From Frankiaceae bacterium (GTDB lineage Bacteria; Actinomycetota; Actinomycetes; JAVEEJ01): DNA of 21,280 bases. A program made the position numbers and the translations under genes. The notes below the pieces were generated by a model that saw only the letters and a list, made by a program, of their open reading frames with translations, was not told the origin of the DNA and did no database searches. The stretch covers positions 1 to 21,280 of the forward strand of contig JAVEEJ010000325.1 in assembly GCA_030840515.1 (NCBI GenBank). The letters run 5' to 3'. Position 1 is the first letter of the stretch, and each line of letters begins with the position of its first letter. Shown here in pieces: positions 15,249 to 21,280 of the stretch.

Positions 15249-16165
15249 CGCGGGTGGCCGCGATCGACTGCGGCACCAACTCGATCAGGCTGCTGGTCGC
15301 CGACGTGGACGGCGGGAGGCTGCACGACCTCGCTCGTGAGATGCGGGTGGTGCGGCTGGGTCAGGACGTCGACCGGACCGGCCGGCTGGCACCGGAGGCG
15401 ATCGAGCGCACCATCGCGGCGCTGCGCGACTACGCCGCGACGATCACGTCATTGGGTGCGACGGCTGTGCGGATGGTGGCGACGTCGGCGAGCCGTGACG
15501 CGTCCAACCGTGACGACTTCGTGCGCGCCGTCGTGCAGGTCCTCGGACTTGGGCCGGACGTGATCAGCGGTGACGAGGAGGCAGCGCTCTCCTTCGCCGG
15601 CGCCACCAGCGGCCTGCCCGCGGACGGTGCTCCCTACCTCGTGCTCGACATCGGCGGCGGGTCGACCGAGTTGGTCCTGGGCACAGCTGCGCCGGAGGCC
15701 TCGCTGTCTGTGGACGTCGGCTGCGTGCGGCTCACCGAGCGGCACCTGCACGACGACCCGCCGACTCGCGAGCAGATCGGCTCGGCCACAGTCGACATCG
15801 AGGCCGCACTGGACCGGGTGGCGTCCGTCGTAAAGGTGAGCGAAGCCCAGACCTTGGTCGGCGTTGCGGGCTCGGTCACGACGGTGGCCGCGGTCGCGCT
15901 CGGGCTCGACCGCTATGACCCGGCGCGCATCCACCACACGCGGCTGAACCGCGACGAGGTCCGCAAGACCACTGACAGTCTGCTTGCCATGACACGCGCC
16001 GAGCGCGCTGCGCTGCCCGTGATGCACCCCGGGCGCGTGGACGTGATCGGGGCCGGGGCGCTGGTGCTCGCCACGACGATGGAGCGGTTCGCCATCGATG
16101 ACGTGCTGGTCAGCGAGCACGACATCCTGGACGGCATCGCGCTGTCAGCCGCGGGGCTCGCATGA
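15245..16165 (+). CDS. Ppx/GppA family phosphatase (exopolyphosphatase-like)
   Basis: Members of this ASKHA-fold family release phosphate from polyphosphate or from pppGpp. The 306-residue protein has phosphate loop 1 AAIDCGTNSIRLL (5-17), LGQDVDRTGRLAPEAIERT, ISGDEEAALSFAGAT and loop 2 DIGGGSTELVLG (135-146), then VGVAGSVTTVAAVALGL and a C-terminal HPGRVDVIGAGALVL. It is the short form, without the C-terminal HD-like domain of E. coli Ppx, as is usual in actinobacteria. Whether polyphosphate or pppGpp is the real substrate cannot be read from the sequence. GTG 15245 overlaps the DUF501 stop. A GGAGG lies only one base before it, so translation probably relies on coupling. Confidence 0.93.
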   Translation: MTRVAAIDCGTNSIRLLVADVDGGRLHDLAREMRVVRLGQDVDRTGRLAPEAIERTIAALRDYAATITSLGATAVRMVATSASRDASNRDDFVRAVVQVLGLGPDVISGDEEAALSFAGATSGLPADGAPYLVLDIGGGSTELVLGTAAPEASLSVDVGCVRLTERHLHDDPPTREQIGSATVDIEAALDRVASVVKVSEAQTLVGVAGSVTTVAAVALGLDRYDPARIHHTRLNRDEVRKTTDSLLAMTRAERAALPVMHPGRVDVIGAGALVLATTMERFAIDDVLVSEHDILDGIALSAAGLA

Positions 16166-16971
16166 CAGTTCCTCCAGGCAGCGAGCACCCGGCGGAGGTG
16201 GCCACCAAGCAGACGCCCGTCGCGCACGCGGCTGAGGACGTGCAGCGCATCGCGGCCCAGGCCGTCAGGGCCGAGCATCTGGATGCGCGCGTCTCGGTCT
16301 GCCGGGCCTGCCCGCGGCTCGTCGAGTGGCGCGAGCAGGTGGCCGAGGAGAAGCGGGCGTCGTTCGCGAACGAGGTCTACTGGGGTCGGCCGGTGCCGTC
16401 GTGGGGGGAGCAGCGGGCTCGCGTCGTCATCGTCGGCCTGGCGCCCGCTGCCCACGGTGGGAACCGAACCGGGCGCATCTTCACCGGCGACCGCAGCGGC
16501 GACTTCCTCTATGCCGGACTGCACCGCGCCGGACTGGCGGCGAAGCCCACGTCCGACCGGGCCGGTGACGGACAGCGGCTGATCGACACCCGCATCCTCG
16601 CCGCGGTGCACTGCGCTCCGCCCGCGAACAAGCCCACGCCCGCCGAGCGCGACGCCTGCCGTCCGTGGCTGGTCCGCGACCTCGAGCTGTTGGCGCCGAC
16701 TGTGCGGGTCCTGATCGCACTGGGTGCGTTCGCGTGGGAGTCGGCGTGGCCCGCCCTGCGCACCGCGGGATACACGGTCCCCGCGCAGGTCCCGAAGTTC
16801 GGACACGGCGTCGAGGCCTTGGGACAGGCCCCGGGACGACCGCGAGCCGACGACGCCGTCGTACTCCTCGGCTGCTTCCACCCGAGCCAGCAGAACACCT
16901 TCACCGGCCGGATGACGCCGGACATGCTGGACCAGCTGCTGTCCCGAGTGTCGGTGCTGGCTCGACGCTGA
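16162..16971 (+). CDS. Family 5 (UdgB-type) uracil-DNA glycosylase
   Basis: This enzyme removes uracil, and in characterised family members also hypoxanthine and related bases, from DNA to start base-excision repair. The 269-residue protein has motif 1 GLAPAAHGGNRTGR (92-105), which has Ala rather than a catalytic Asp/Asn and defines UDGb, followed by IFTGDRSGDF and motif 2 GCFHPSQQNTFTGR (237-250) with His240. Cys47, Cys50, Cys151 and Cys166 match the family's 4Fe-4S ligands. ATG 16162 overlaps the ppx stop (ATGA), so it is the last gene of the ftsB-DUF501-ppx-udg chain. About 40 residues precede the first cysteine motif and look flexible. Confidence 0.94.
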   Translation: MTVPPGSEHPAEVATKQTPVAHAAEDVQRIAAQAVRAEHLDARVSVCRACPRLVEWREQVAEEKRASFANEVYWGRPVPSWGEQRARVVIVGLAPAAHGGNRTGRIFTGDRSGDFLYAGLHRAGLAAKPTSDRAGDGQRLIDTRILAAVHCAPPANKPTPAERDACRPWLVRDLELLAPTVRVLIALGAFAWESAWPALRTAGYTVPAQVPKFGHGVEALGQAPGRPRADDAVVLLGCFHPSQQNTFTGRMTPDMLDQLLSRVSVLARR

Positions 16972-16985
16972 CCGGCCGCGCACGG

Positions 16986-16998
16986 TAGGCATGGACCA
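16986..16998 (+). promoter_or_regulatory. Putative leaderless promoter of the NDH-2-like gene
   Basis: TAGGCA (16986-16991) lies exactly six bases before ATG 16998, so transcription would begin at the start codon. TCGACG at 16962-16967, 18 bases further up, matches four of six -35 bases (TTGACA). There is no Shine-Dalgarno before the ATG, which agrees with leaderless translation. Confidence 0.5.
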
Positions 16999-18296
16999 TG
17001 GCTGCCCCGCGGATCCTCATCGTCGGGGGCGGGTACGTCGGGCTCTACACCGCCCTGCGACTTCAGCACAGGCTGCGCCGGGACGAGGCGAAGGTCACGC
17101 TCGTCGACCCTGAGTCGTTCATGACCTACCAGCCGTTCCTCCCCGAGGCGGCGGCCGGCAGCCTGGAGCCGCGCCACGTCGTGGTGCCGTTGCGCCGGGT
17201 GCTGCGCAAGGTCGAGATCCTCAACGGCCACGTGACTCGGCTTGAGCACGCGCGGAAAGTGGCGGTGTTTCAGCCGCTCGCCGGTGGCAGCCGTGAGCTC
17301 GGCTACGACCATGTGGTGATCTGCCCCGGGTCAGTCTCGCGCGTGCTGCCGATCCCGGGACTCGCCGACACCGCGATCGGCTTCAAGTCGGTCGGGGAGG
17401 CGATCGCGCTGCGCAACCGGGTGCTCGAGCGGCTCGACGTCGCGGCGTCCACCGATGATGCGCAGCTGCGCAGACGCGCGCTGACCTTCCTCGTCATAGG
17501 CGGCGGCTACGCGGGAATCGAGTGCCTCGCGGAGCTCGAAGACATGTCGCGCGCGGCGACCAAGCAGTACGACGCGATCAGCCCGAAGGACCTGCGCTGG
17601 GTGCTGGTGGAGGCGTCCGGGCGCATCCTCCCGGAGGTGAGCGAGGACCTCGGCGTTTATACCGCGGACCAGCTGCGCAAGCGCGGTATCGACGTGCGGC
17701 TCGAGACCCGGGTGGAGTCCCTCGTCGGGGGTCACGTGGAGCTCAGCGACGGTGAGCGCTTCGAGTCCGACACCGTCGTCTGGACAGCCGGGGTGAAGCC
17801 GCATCCGGTCCTGGCCGAGACGGACCTGCCCCGTGACGACAAGGGCCGGGTGCGCTGCCTCCCGACGCTTCAGGTCGAAGGGCTGGCAGGCGCGTGGTCG
17901 GCCGGGGACTGCGCCGCCGTACCCGACCTCACCAAGCCGGGCGCGATGACCGGGCCCTCGGCGCAACACGCCGTGCGCCAGGCAAAGCGGTTGGGGGACA
18001 ACCTCATCGCGGTGCTGCGCGGAGAGGCTTCGACCGACTACAAGCACGCCTACGCCGGCTCGGTCGCCAGCCTCGGTCTCTACAAGGGCGTGGCCGAGGT
18101 GTACGGCGTGAAGCTGCGTGGCTTCCCGGCCTGGTTCATGCACCGGACCTACCACCTGAGTCGAGTGCCTACCTTCAACCGCAAGCTGCGGGTGGTCGTC
18201 GACTGGACCCTTGCCCTACTGTCCCGCCGCGAGGTCGTCTCGCTGGGTCAGGTGCAGGACCCGACCTCGGAGTGGAGGGTGGCCACCGGGAGATGA
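16998..18296 (+). CDS. ndh: NDH-2-like NAD(P)/FAD-dependent oxidoreductase
   Basis: This is a predicted type II NADH dehydrogenase that passes electrons from NADH through FAD to membrane quinone without pumping protons. The 432-residue protein has an FAD-binding dinucleotide fold at the N-terminus (ILIVGGGYVGLYTALRL), the substrate-side segment SFMTYQPFLPEAAAGSLEP, an NAD-binding fold near residue 167 (LVIGGGYAGIECLAEL) and the second FAD motif WSAGDCAAVPDL. The C-terminal region HRTYHLSRVPTFNRKLR, followed by WTLALLSRREVVSLG, is typical of membrane-associated NDH-2. Quinone reduction is a family inference; another electron acceptor is possible given the coupled methyltransferase gene. The stop overlaps the next start as ATGA. 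Confidence 0.9.
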   Translation: MAAPRILIVGGGYVGLYTALRLQHRLRRDEAKVTLVDPESFMTYQPFLPEAAAGSLEPRHVVVPLRRVLRKVEILNGHVTRLEHARKVAVFQPLAGGSRELGYDHVVICPGSVSRVLPIPGLADTAIGFKSVGEAIALRNRVLERLDVAASTDDAQLRRRALTFLVIGGGYAGIECLAELEDMSRAATKQYDAISPKDLRWVLVEASGRILPEVSEDLGVYTADQLRKRGIDVRLETRVESLVGGHVELSDGERFESDTVVWTAGVKPHPVLAETDLPRDDKGRVRCLPTLQVEGLAGAWSAGDCAAVPDLTKPGAMTGPSAQHAVRQAKRLGDNLIAVLRGEASTDYKHAYAGSVASLGLYKGVAEVYGVKLRGFPAWFMHRTYHLSRVPTFNRKLRVVVDWTLALLSRREVVSLGQVQDPTSEWRVATGR

Positions 18297-19567
18297 GCGC
18301 AGCCGACCGACTCCGTGAGCTGCTGCACGACGTACTCGGCCAGGATCCAGGCCTGCGGGTCAGGGCCTGGGACGGCAGCGAGTCCGGACCCGAGGGCGCT
18401 CCCGCAACGGTGACGCTGCGCTCGCGGCGGGCGCTGCGCCGCCTGGCGTGGGACCCCAACGAGCTGGGCCTCGGCCGGGCCTACGTCTCGGGTGACATCG
18501 ATGTCGACGGCGACCTGTATGCCGCCTTGCGCATGGCCGGCGTTGGACGGCCGAGCAACGGCCCAGGCATGGGCTGGAGTGAGCGCGCGAAGGCGGGCCG
18601 CATCGCTGCGCGCCTCGGCGCGGTAGGGCGCCGGCCTGCGCCGCCCCCGGAGGAGGCACGACTCAGCGGTGAGCTGCACACGCGACGGCGCGATCGCGCA
18701 GCCGTGTCCCACCACTACGACGTGGGGAATGACTTCTACCGCCACGTGCTCGGTCCTTCGCTGGTCTACTCCTGCGCCGTCTGGCGCAAGCCACCCCCCG
18801 CCTGCTCGCTGGAGGACGCGCAGCGCGACAAGCTCGACCTGGTCTGCCGCAAGCTCGCGCTGACGTCGGGCATGCGATTGCTCGACGTCGGGTGCGGATG
18901 GGGGTCGATGCTGCTGCACGCCGCGAGCGAGTACGGCGTCAGCGGCGTCGGCATCACGTTGTCCAACGAGCAGGCGACGCTGGCGCGCAAGCGAGTCGCC
19001 GAGGCCGGCCTGACGGACCGCATCGAGATCCGGCTGCAGGACTACCGCGAGGTCACCGACGGGCCGTTCGACGCCATCTCTTCGATCGGGATGGCGGAGC
19101 ACGTGGGAGAGGCGATGGTGCGCGAGTACGCCGCCATCCTTGCCGCGCTGGTGCGACCGGGAGGCCGCGTGCTCAACCACGCGATCGCCCGGCGGGCTGG
19201 CACCCGCCCTTCCAAGTCCTCCTTCATCTGGCGCTACGTCTTCCCCGACGGGGAGCTCTTGCCGTTGGAGACCACGGTTGCCGCGCTGGAGTCGGCGGGG
19301 CTGGAGGTGCGTGACGTGGAGGCGCTGCGTGAGCACTACGCGCTGACGCTGCGCGAGTGGGTGAACAACCTTGAGCGCAACTGGGCTGACTGCGTGCGAC
19401 TCGTCGGCGAGGGCCGGGCGCGCGTGTGGCGGGTGTACATGGCTGGTTCGGCGCTCAGCTTCGAGTCGGGGATGATCGGGATCAACCAGGTGCTGGCGGT
19501 GCGTCCTTCGGCGGACGGCAGGAGCGACATGCCCCTGACCCGAGAGGCCCTCCTGCTGGGCGGCTGA
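18293..19567 (+). CDS. Cyclopropane-fatty-acyl-phospholipid synthase family methyltransferase
   Basis: This is an S-adenosylmethionine-dependent methyltransferase acting on unsaturated acyl chains of membrane lipids. The 424-residue protein has an N-terminal lipid-binding-type domain (LGRAYVSGDIDVDGDLYAAL), the entry motif HHYDVGNDFYRHVLGPS, SAM motif LLDVGCGWG (196-204) and GMAEHVGEAM. Residues equivalent to the CFA-synthase bicarbonate site look present: Cys161 (YSCAVW), Glu269 (EHVG), His296 (NHAI) and Tyr349 (HYALTL). The product could be a cyclopropane, a methylene or a methyl-branched chain; the sequence does not decide. ATG 18293 overlaps the ndh-like stop, implying coupled synthesis. 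A longer in-frame reading from 17894 lies within ndh and was rejected. Confidence 0.9.
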   Translation: MSAADRLRELLHDVLGQDPGLRVRAWDGSESGPEGAPATVTLRSRRALRRLAWDPNELGLGRAYVSGDIDVDGDLYAALRMAGVGRPSNGPGMGWSERAKAGRIAARLGAVGRRPAPPPEEARLSGELHTRRRDRAAVSHHYDVGNDFYRHVLGPSLVYSCAVWRKPPPACSLEDAQRDKLDLVCRKLALTSGMRLLDVGCGWGSMLLHAASEYGVSGVGITLSNEQATLARKRVAEAGLTDRIEIRLQDYREVTDGPFDAISSIGMAEHVGEAMVREYAAILAALVRPGGRVLNHAIARRAGTRPSKSSFIWRYVFPDGELLPLETTVAALESAGLEVRDVEALREHYALTLREWVNNLERNWADCVRLVGEGRARVWRVYMAGSALSFESGMIGINQVLAVRPSADGRSDMPLTREALLLGG

Positions 19568-19575
19568 CCCACGAG

Positions 19576-19588
19576 TAGCGTCCGCACG
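19576..19588 (+). promoter_or_regulatory. Putative leaderless promoter of the ACT-domain gene
   Basis: TAGCGT (19576-19581) is followed by exactly six bases and then GTG 19588, the same geometry as before the NDH-2-like gene. The hexamer is identical to that before the Hcp-like gene. No Shine-Dalgarno is present. Confidence 0.5.
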
Positions 19589-20103
19589 TGAGCACATATG
19601 CAGTGACCGTGATCGGGCGCGACCGACCGGGGATCGTCGCCGGCATCACCCGGGTGCTGGCAGCCCTCGGCGCGAACATCGAGGACTCGACGATGACGCG
19701 GTTGCGGGGGACCTTCGCGATGACCCTGGTCGTGGAGGTGGACGCCGAGGCTGACCAGCTCGAGGCGTCGCTGGCGGATGCCGCCGCGAGCCTGGGGGTG
19801 AAGGCGTCCGTCTCGCCTGCGGTCGAGGACGCCGGCGCCGCCCCGGGGGCACACCACGTGCTGACCCTGCACGGTGCCGACCGCACCGGCATCGTGGCTG
19901 AGGTGACCGCGCTGCTCGCGCAGGTCGGCGGCAACATCACCGAGATGACCACCCGGCTCACCGGTGAGCTCTACGTCCTCGTGTGCGAGGTGGACCTTCC
20001 GCCGCAGCGCGACAGCGCGATCGTGGCGACCGAGGTTGCTCAGCTCGGCGATCGGCTCGGGGTGAGCGCGACCCTGCGCCCGGCCGAGGCCGACGTGCTC
20101 TGA
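19588..20103 (+). CDS. Tandem ACT-domain protein, GcvR-like
   Basis: The 171-residue protein consists of two ACT domains and little else: YAVTVIGRDRPGIVAGITRV with LGANIEDSTMTRLRGTFAM (about 3-55), and HVLTLHGADRTGIVAEVTAL with VGGNITEMTTRLTGELYVL (about 89-140). ACT domains bind amino acids or similar ligands. The architecture is that of the E. coli glycine-cleavage regulator GcvR, which has no DNA-binding domain. No gcv gene is in view, so the ligand and partner are unknown. GTG 19588 appears to begin a leaderless message. Peptide deformylase starts four bases after the stop, so the two genes probably form an operon. Confidence 0.88.
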   Translation: MSTYAVTVIGRDRPGIVAGITRVLAALGANIEDSTMTRLRGTFAMTLVVEVDAEADQLEASLADAAASLGVKASVSPAVEDAGAAPGAHHVLTLHGADRTGIVAEVTALLAQVGGNITEMTTRLTGELYVLVCEVDLPPQRDSAIVATEVAQLGDRLGVSATLRPAEADVL

Positions 20104-20107
20104 GCAA

Positions 20108-20611
20108 ATGCCCGTCCTTCCCGTGCTGCGGGCGCCCGCTGATGTGCTCGCAGCACCCTGCGCCGAGGTCGATCCGATGGCGCCGGAGGTCGTCGCGCTG
20201 GCCGAAGCGCTGCTCGACACCATGCGCGCGCATGCCGGCTGCGTGGGGCTGGCGGCCAACCAGGTCGGCGCGGATGCGCGGTTGTTCGTGCTCGACGTGG
20301 GAGGGCACGCCAAGACGCGCTCCTACTCAGGGGTCGTCGTACTCGCCAACCCCGTTCTCGTCGAGGCGACGCGGTGGGAGAAGGGGCGCGAGGGCTGCCT
20401 GTCAGTGCCCGACCTGACCGGTGACGTGAAGCGCGCGCGGCGGGTCATCGTGCGCGGTGTGATCCCTGGCTCCGGGGAGCTACGGGTCGTCGAGGCTGAT
20501 GGTTACGAAGCGGTCGCGCTGCAGCACGAGCTCGACCACGTCGACGGCCGGCTGTTCCTGGACCGCGTCGCCGGCGCCCATGCCCTTCACCAGCGCCAGA
20601 CCTACCTGTAG
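20108..20611 (+). CDS. def: Peptide deformylase
   Basis: This metalloenzyme removes the formyl group from the N-terminal Met of new proteins. All three motifs are intact in 167 residues: motif 1 GCVGLAANQ (44-52), motif 2 EGCLS with metal ligand Cys97, and motif 3 QHELDH (139-144) with ligands His140 and His144 and catalytic Glu141. The length and the EGCLSVPDLTGDV segment fit actinobacterial deformylases. ATG 20108 has no clear Shine-Dalgarno and lies four bases after the ACT gene, so coupling is likely. The inverted repeat at 20624 follows the stop by 13 bases. Confidence 0.96.
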   Translation: MPVLPVLRAPADVLAAPCAEVDPMAPEVVALAEALLDTMRAHAGCVGLAANQVGADARLFVLDVGGHAKTRSYSGVVVLANPVLVEATRWEKGREGCLSVPDLTGDVKRARRVIVRGVIPGSGELRVVEADGYEAVALQHELDHVDGRLFLDRVAGAHALHQRQTYL

Positions 20612-20623
20612 CCCTTCCTTCAG

Positions 20624-20690
20624 TGATCACGATGGGACATCCCGGGTTTTGGTGAGCGTGCCGGCGCCGGCCGCTGTCCCAAGGTGATCA
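20624..20690. repeat. 67-bp imperfect inverted repeat with spaced conserved blocks
   Basis: The left arm (20624-20639) reads TGATCA-cga-TGGGACA. The right arm (20675-20690), reverse-complemented, reads TGATCA-cct-TGGGACA, so 14 of 16 bases match. The 35-base centre contains a perfect 12-base palindrome GCCGGCGCCGGC (20660-20671). It lies 13 bases after def. It could be a large terminator-like hairpin, the two ends of a tiny decayed mobile element, or a protein-binding site. The sequence alone does not decide. Confidence 0.55.
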
Positions 20691-20705
20691 ACGCCCCGGT
20701 CGGCG

Positions 20706-20744
20706 CTGTCCACAGAGGCTCGGATCCGGCCGGCCTTATCCACA
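20706..20744 (+). promoter_or_regulatory. Pair of DnaA-box-like sites
   Basis: TTATCCACA at 20736-20744 is a perfect match to the classical DnaA box. CTGTCCACA at 20706-20714 differs by one base from the high-GC actinobacterial form TTGTCCACA. Both are on the same strand, 30 bases apart (about three helical turns), and share the longer core TCCACAGnGGC. They lie upstream of the AbiEi-like gene. No dnaA, dnaN or AT-rich unwinding region is present, so this is not an obvious origin. Confidence 0.5.
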
Positions 20745-20787
20745 GCGGCGGGACAACGCGTGGTCCCACCCTCGGGAAGGCGCGAGG

Positions 20788-21280
20788 GTGCGCCCTGTGC
20801 CGCCTCTCGCTGAGCTCGCCCACCTCGCACGCATTGCCCGACGACAGCTCGGGGTGTTCACGACCGCAGACGTGATGTCCTCCGGCCTCGACCGGGCGTT
20901 CCTGTCCACGATGGTCGGATGCGGCGAGTGGGTAGGGCTCCATCCGGCGGTGTGGCGAGCCGCCAGCACGCCGGTGTCCCTTGAGCTTCGAGAGAGCGCC
21001 GCACTGCTCTGGCTCGGCGAGGAGGCAGCGCTGAGTCACCTGTCGGCGGCCAGGCGTTATGGACTCGGTGTGCCGCGGTCGAGCGCGGTCTGGGTGACGG
21101 CTCCGCTCTCGGCAAAGCCGCGGCCTCAGCCGAACGTCATCGTCACCCGATCCGGAGTGCCCTTCACGCCCATCAACGTGAACGGCTTGGTGTGTGTGGA
21201 TTCTGCACGCGCGATCGCGGACCTGGCCCACTGCTCGGACTACGCGGTCACCAAGTCGGCACTGCTGACGGCCGTCCAGC
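20788..21280 (+). CDS. AbiEi-antitoxin-like / DUF559-type protein, 3'-truncated by window
   Basis: An open frame runs from GTG 20788 to the window end (164 codons) with consistent GC-rich codon use. It begins with a helix-turn-helix-like segment (LARRQLG-style: ARIARRQLGVFTTADVMSSG, then FLSTMVGCGEWVGLHPAVW). SAALLWLGEEAALSHLSAAR, the strand VTRSG and VDSARAIADLAH follow. This order is that of actinobacterial proteins annotated as type IV toxin-antitoxin AbiEi-family or DUF559 (Vsr-like nuclease fold), whose C-terminal domain would be outside the window. GAAGG lies seven bases before GTG 20788; GTG 20797 is an alternative start. Such genes occur singly in many copies in actinobacteria, and a genuine toxin partner is often absent. 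Function is unproven. Confidence 0.7.
   Translation, partial: MRPVPPLAELAHLARIARRQLGVFTTADVMSSGLDRAFLSTMVGCGEWVGLHPAVWRAASTPVSLELRESAALLWLGEEAALSHLSAARRYGLGVPRSSAVWVTAPLSAKPRPQPNVIVTRSGVPFTPINVNGLVCVDSARAIADLAHCSDYAVTKSALLTAVQ

Noticed and set aside
20700..20787. Chromosomal replication origin based on the DnaA-box-like pair
   Set aside because: Only two boxes, no AT-rich region, and no dnaA, dnaN or gyrase genes; actinobacterial origins carry many boxes beside dnaA.
1..21280. tRNA or rRNA genes, CRISPR arrays, riboswitches and insertion sequences with transposase genes
   Set aside because: Scanned for by eye on both strands; none with convincing structure was found. Small non-coding RNAs cannot be excluded without tools.

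Overview
The window reads as a chromosomal segment of a high-GC actinobacterium. Almost every codon ends in G or C, GTG starts are common, and there are SurA-like and LVIVD proteins with typical Gram-positive export signals. The order glmU-prs ... rplY-pth ... mfd-(SurA-like)-mazG ... eno-ftsB-DUF501-ppx ... ndh-cfa resembles the conserved housekeeping neighbourhood I recall from Streptomyces and relatives. That comparison is from memory, and I cannot name a genus.

Layout: (1) 1-2128 holds the 3' part of glmU, translationally coupled to prs. (2) 2129-4389 is an accessory insert. It has a secreted Hcp-family protein (plus strand) facing a large secreted LVIVD-repeat protein (minus strand), with a perfect hairpin between the two stops. 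(3) 4460-5802 holds ribosomal protein L25/Ctc and peptidyl-tRNA hydrolase. (4) 5825-7021 is an MFS permease on the minus strand. (5) 7136-12954 holds mfd, a SurA-like foldase lipoprotein, mazG and an unassigned multi-spanning membrane protein. (6) 13013-16971 is a tight run of enolase, FtsB/DivIC-like divisome protein, DUF501, Ppx/GppA phosphatase and family 5 uracil-DNA glycosylase, with 4-base start/stop overlaps between the last four. (7) 16998-19567 holds an NDH-2-like flavoprotein coupled to a cyclopropane-fatty-acid-synthase-family methyltransferase. (8) 19588-20611 holds a double-ACT protein and peptide deformylase. (9) 20612-21280 has an inverted repeat, a pair of DnaA-box-like sites and the start of an AbiEi/DUF559-type protein cut by the window edge.

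Functionally this is mostly core cell biology: wall precursor and PRPP supply, translation, transcription-coupled and base-excision repair, nucleotide-pool cleaning, glycolysis, division, respiration and lipid modification. The most unusual item is the stand-alone, signal-peptide-bearing Hcp-like protein at 2201-2764. Hcp is normally a signal-less cytoplasmic tube protein of type VI secretion, and no other type VI gene is in view. Also worth attention are two promoters whose -10 boxes sit exactly six bases before a start codon (ndh and the ACT gene, probably leaderless mRNAs), and the structured intergenic region before the AbiEi-like gene. No tRNA, rRNA, CRISPR array, transposase gene or phage gene was seen. 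No gene-free stretch exceeds about 180 bases.
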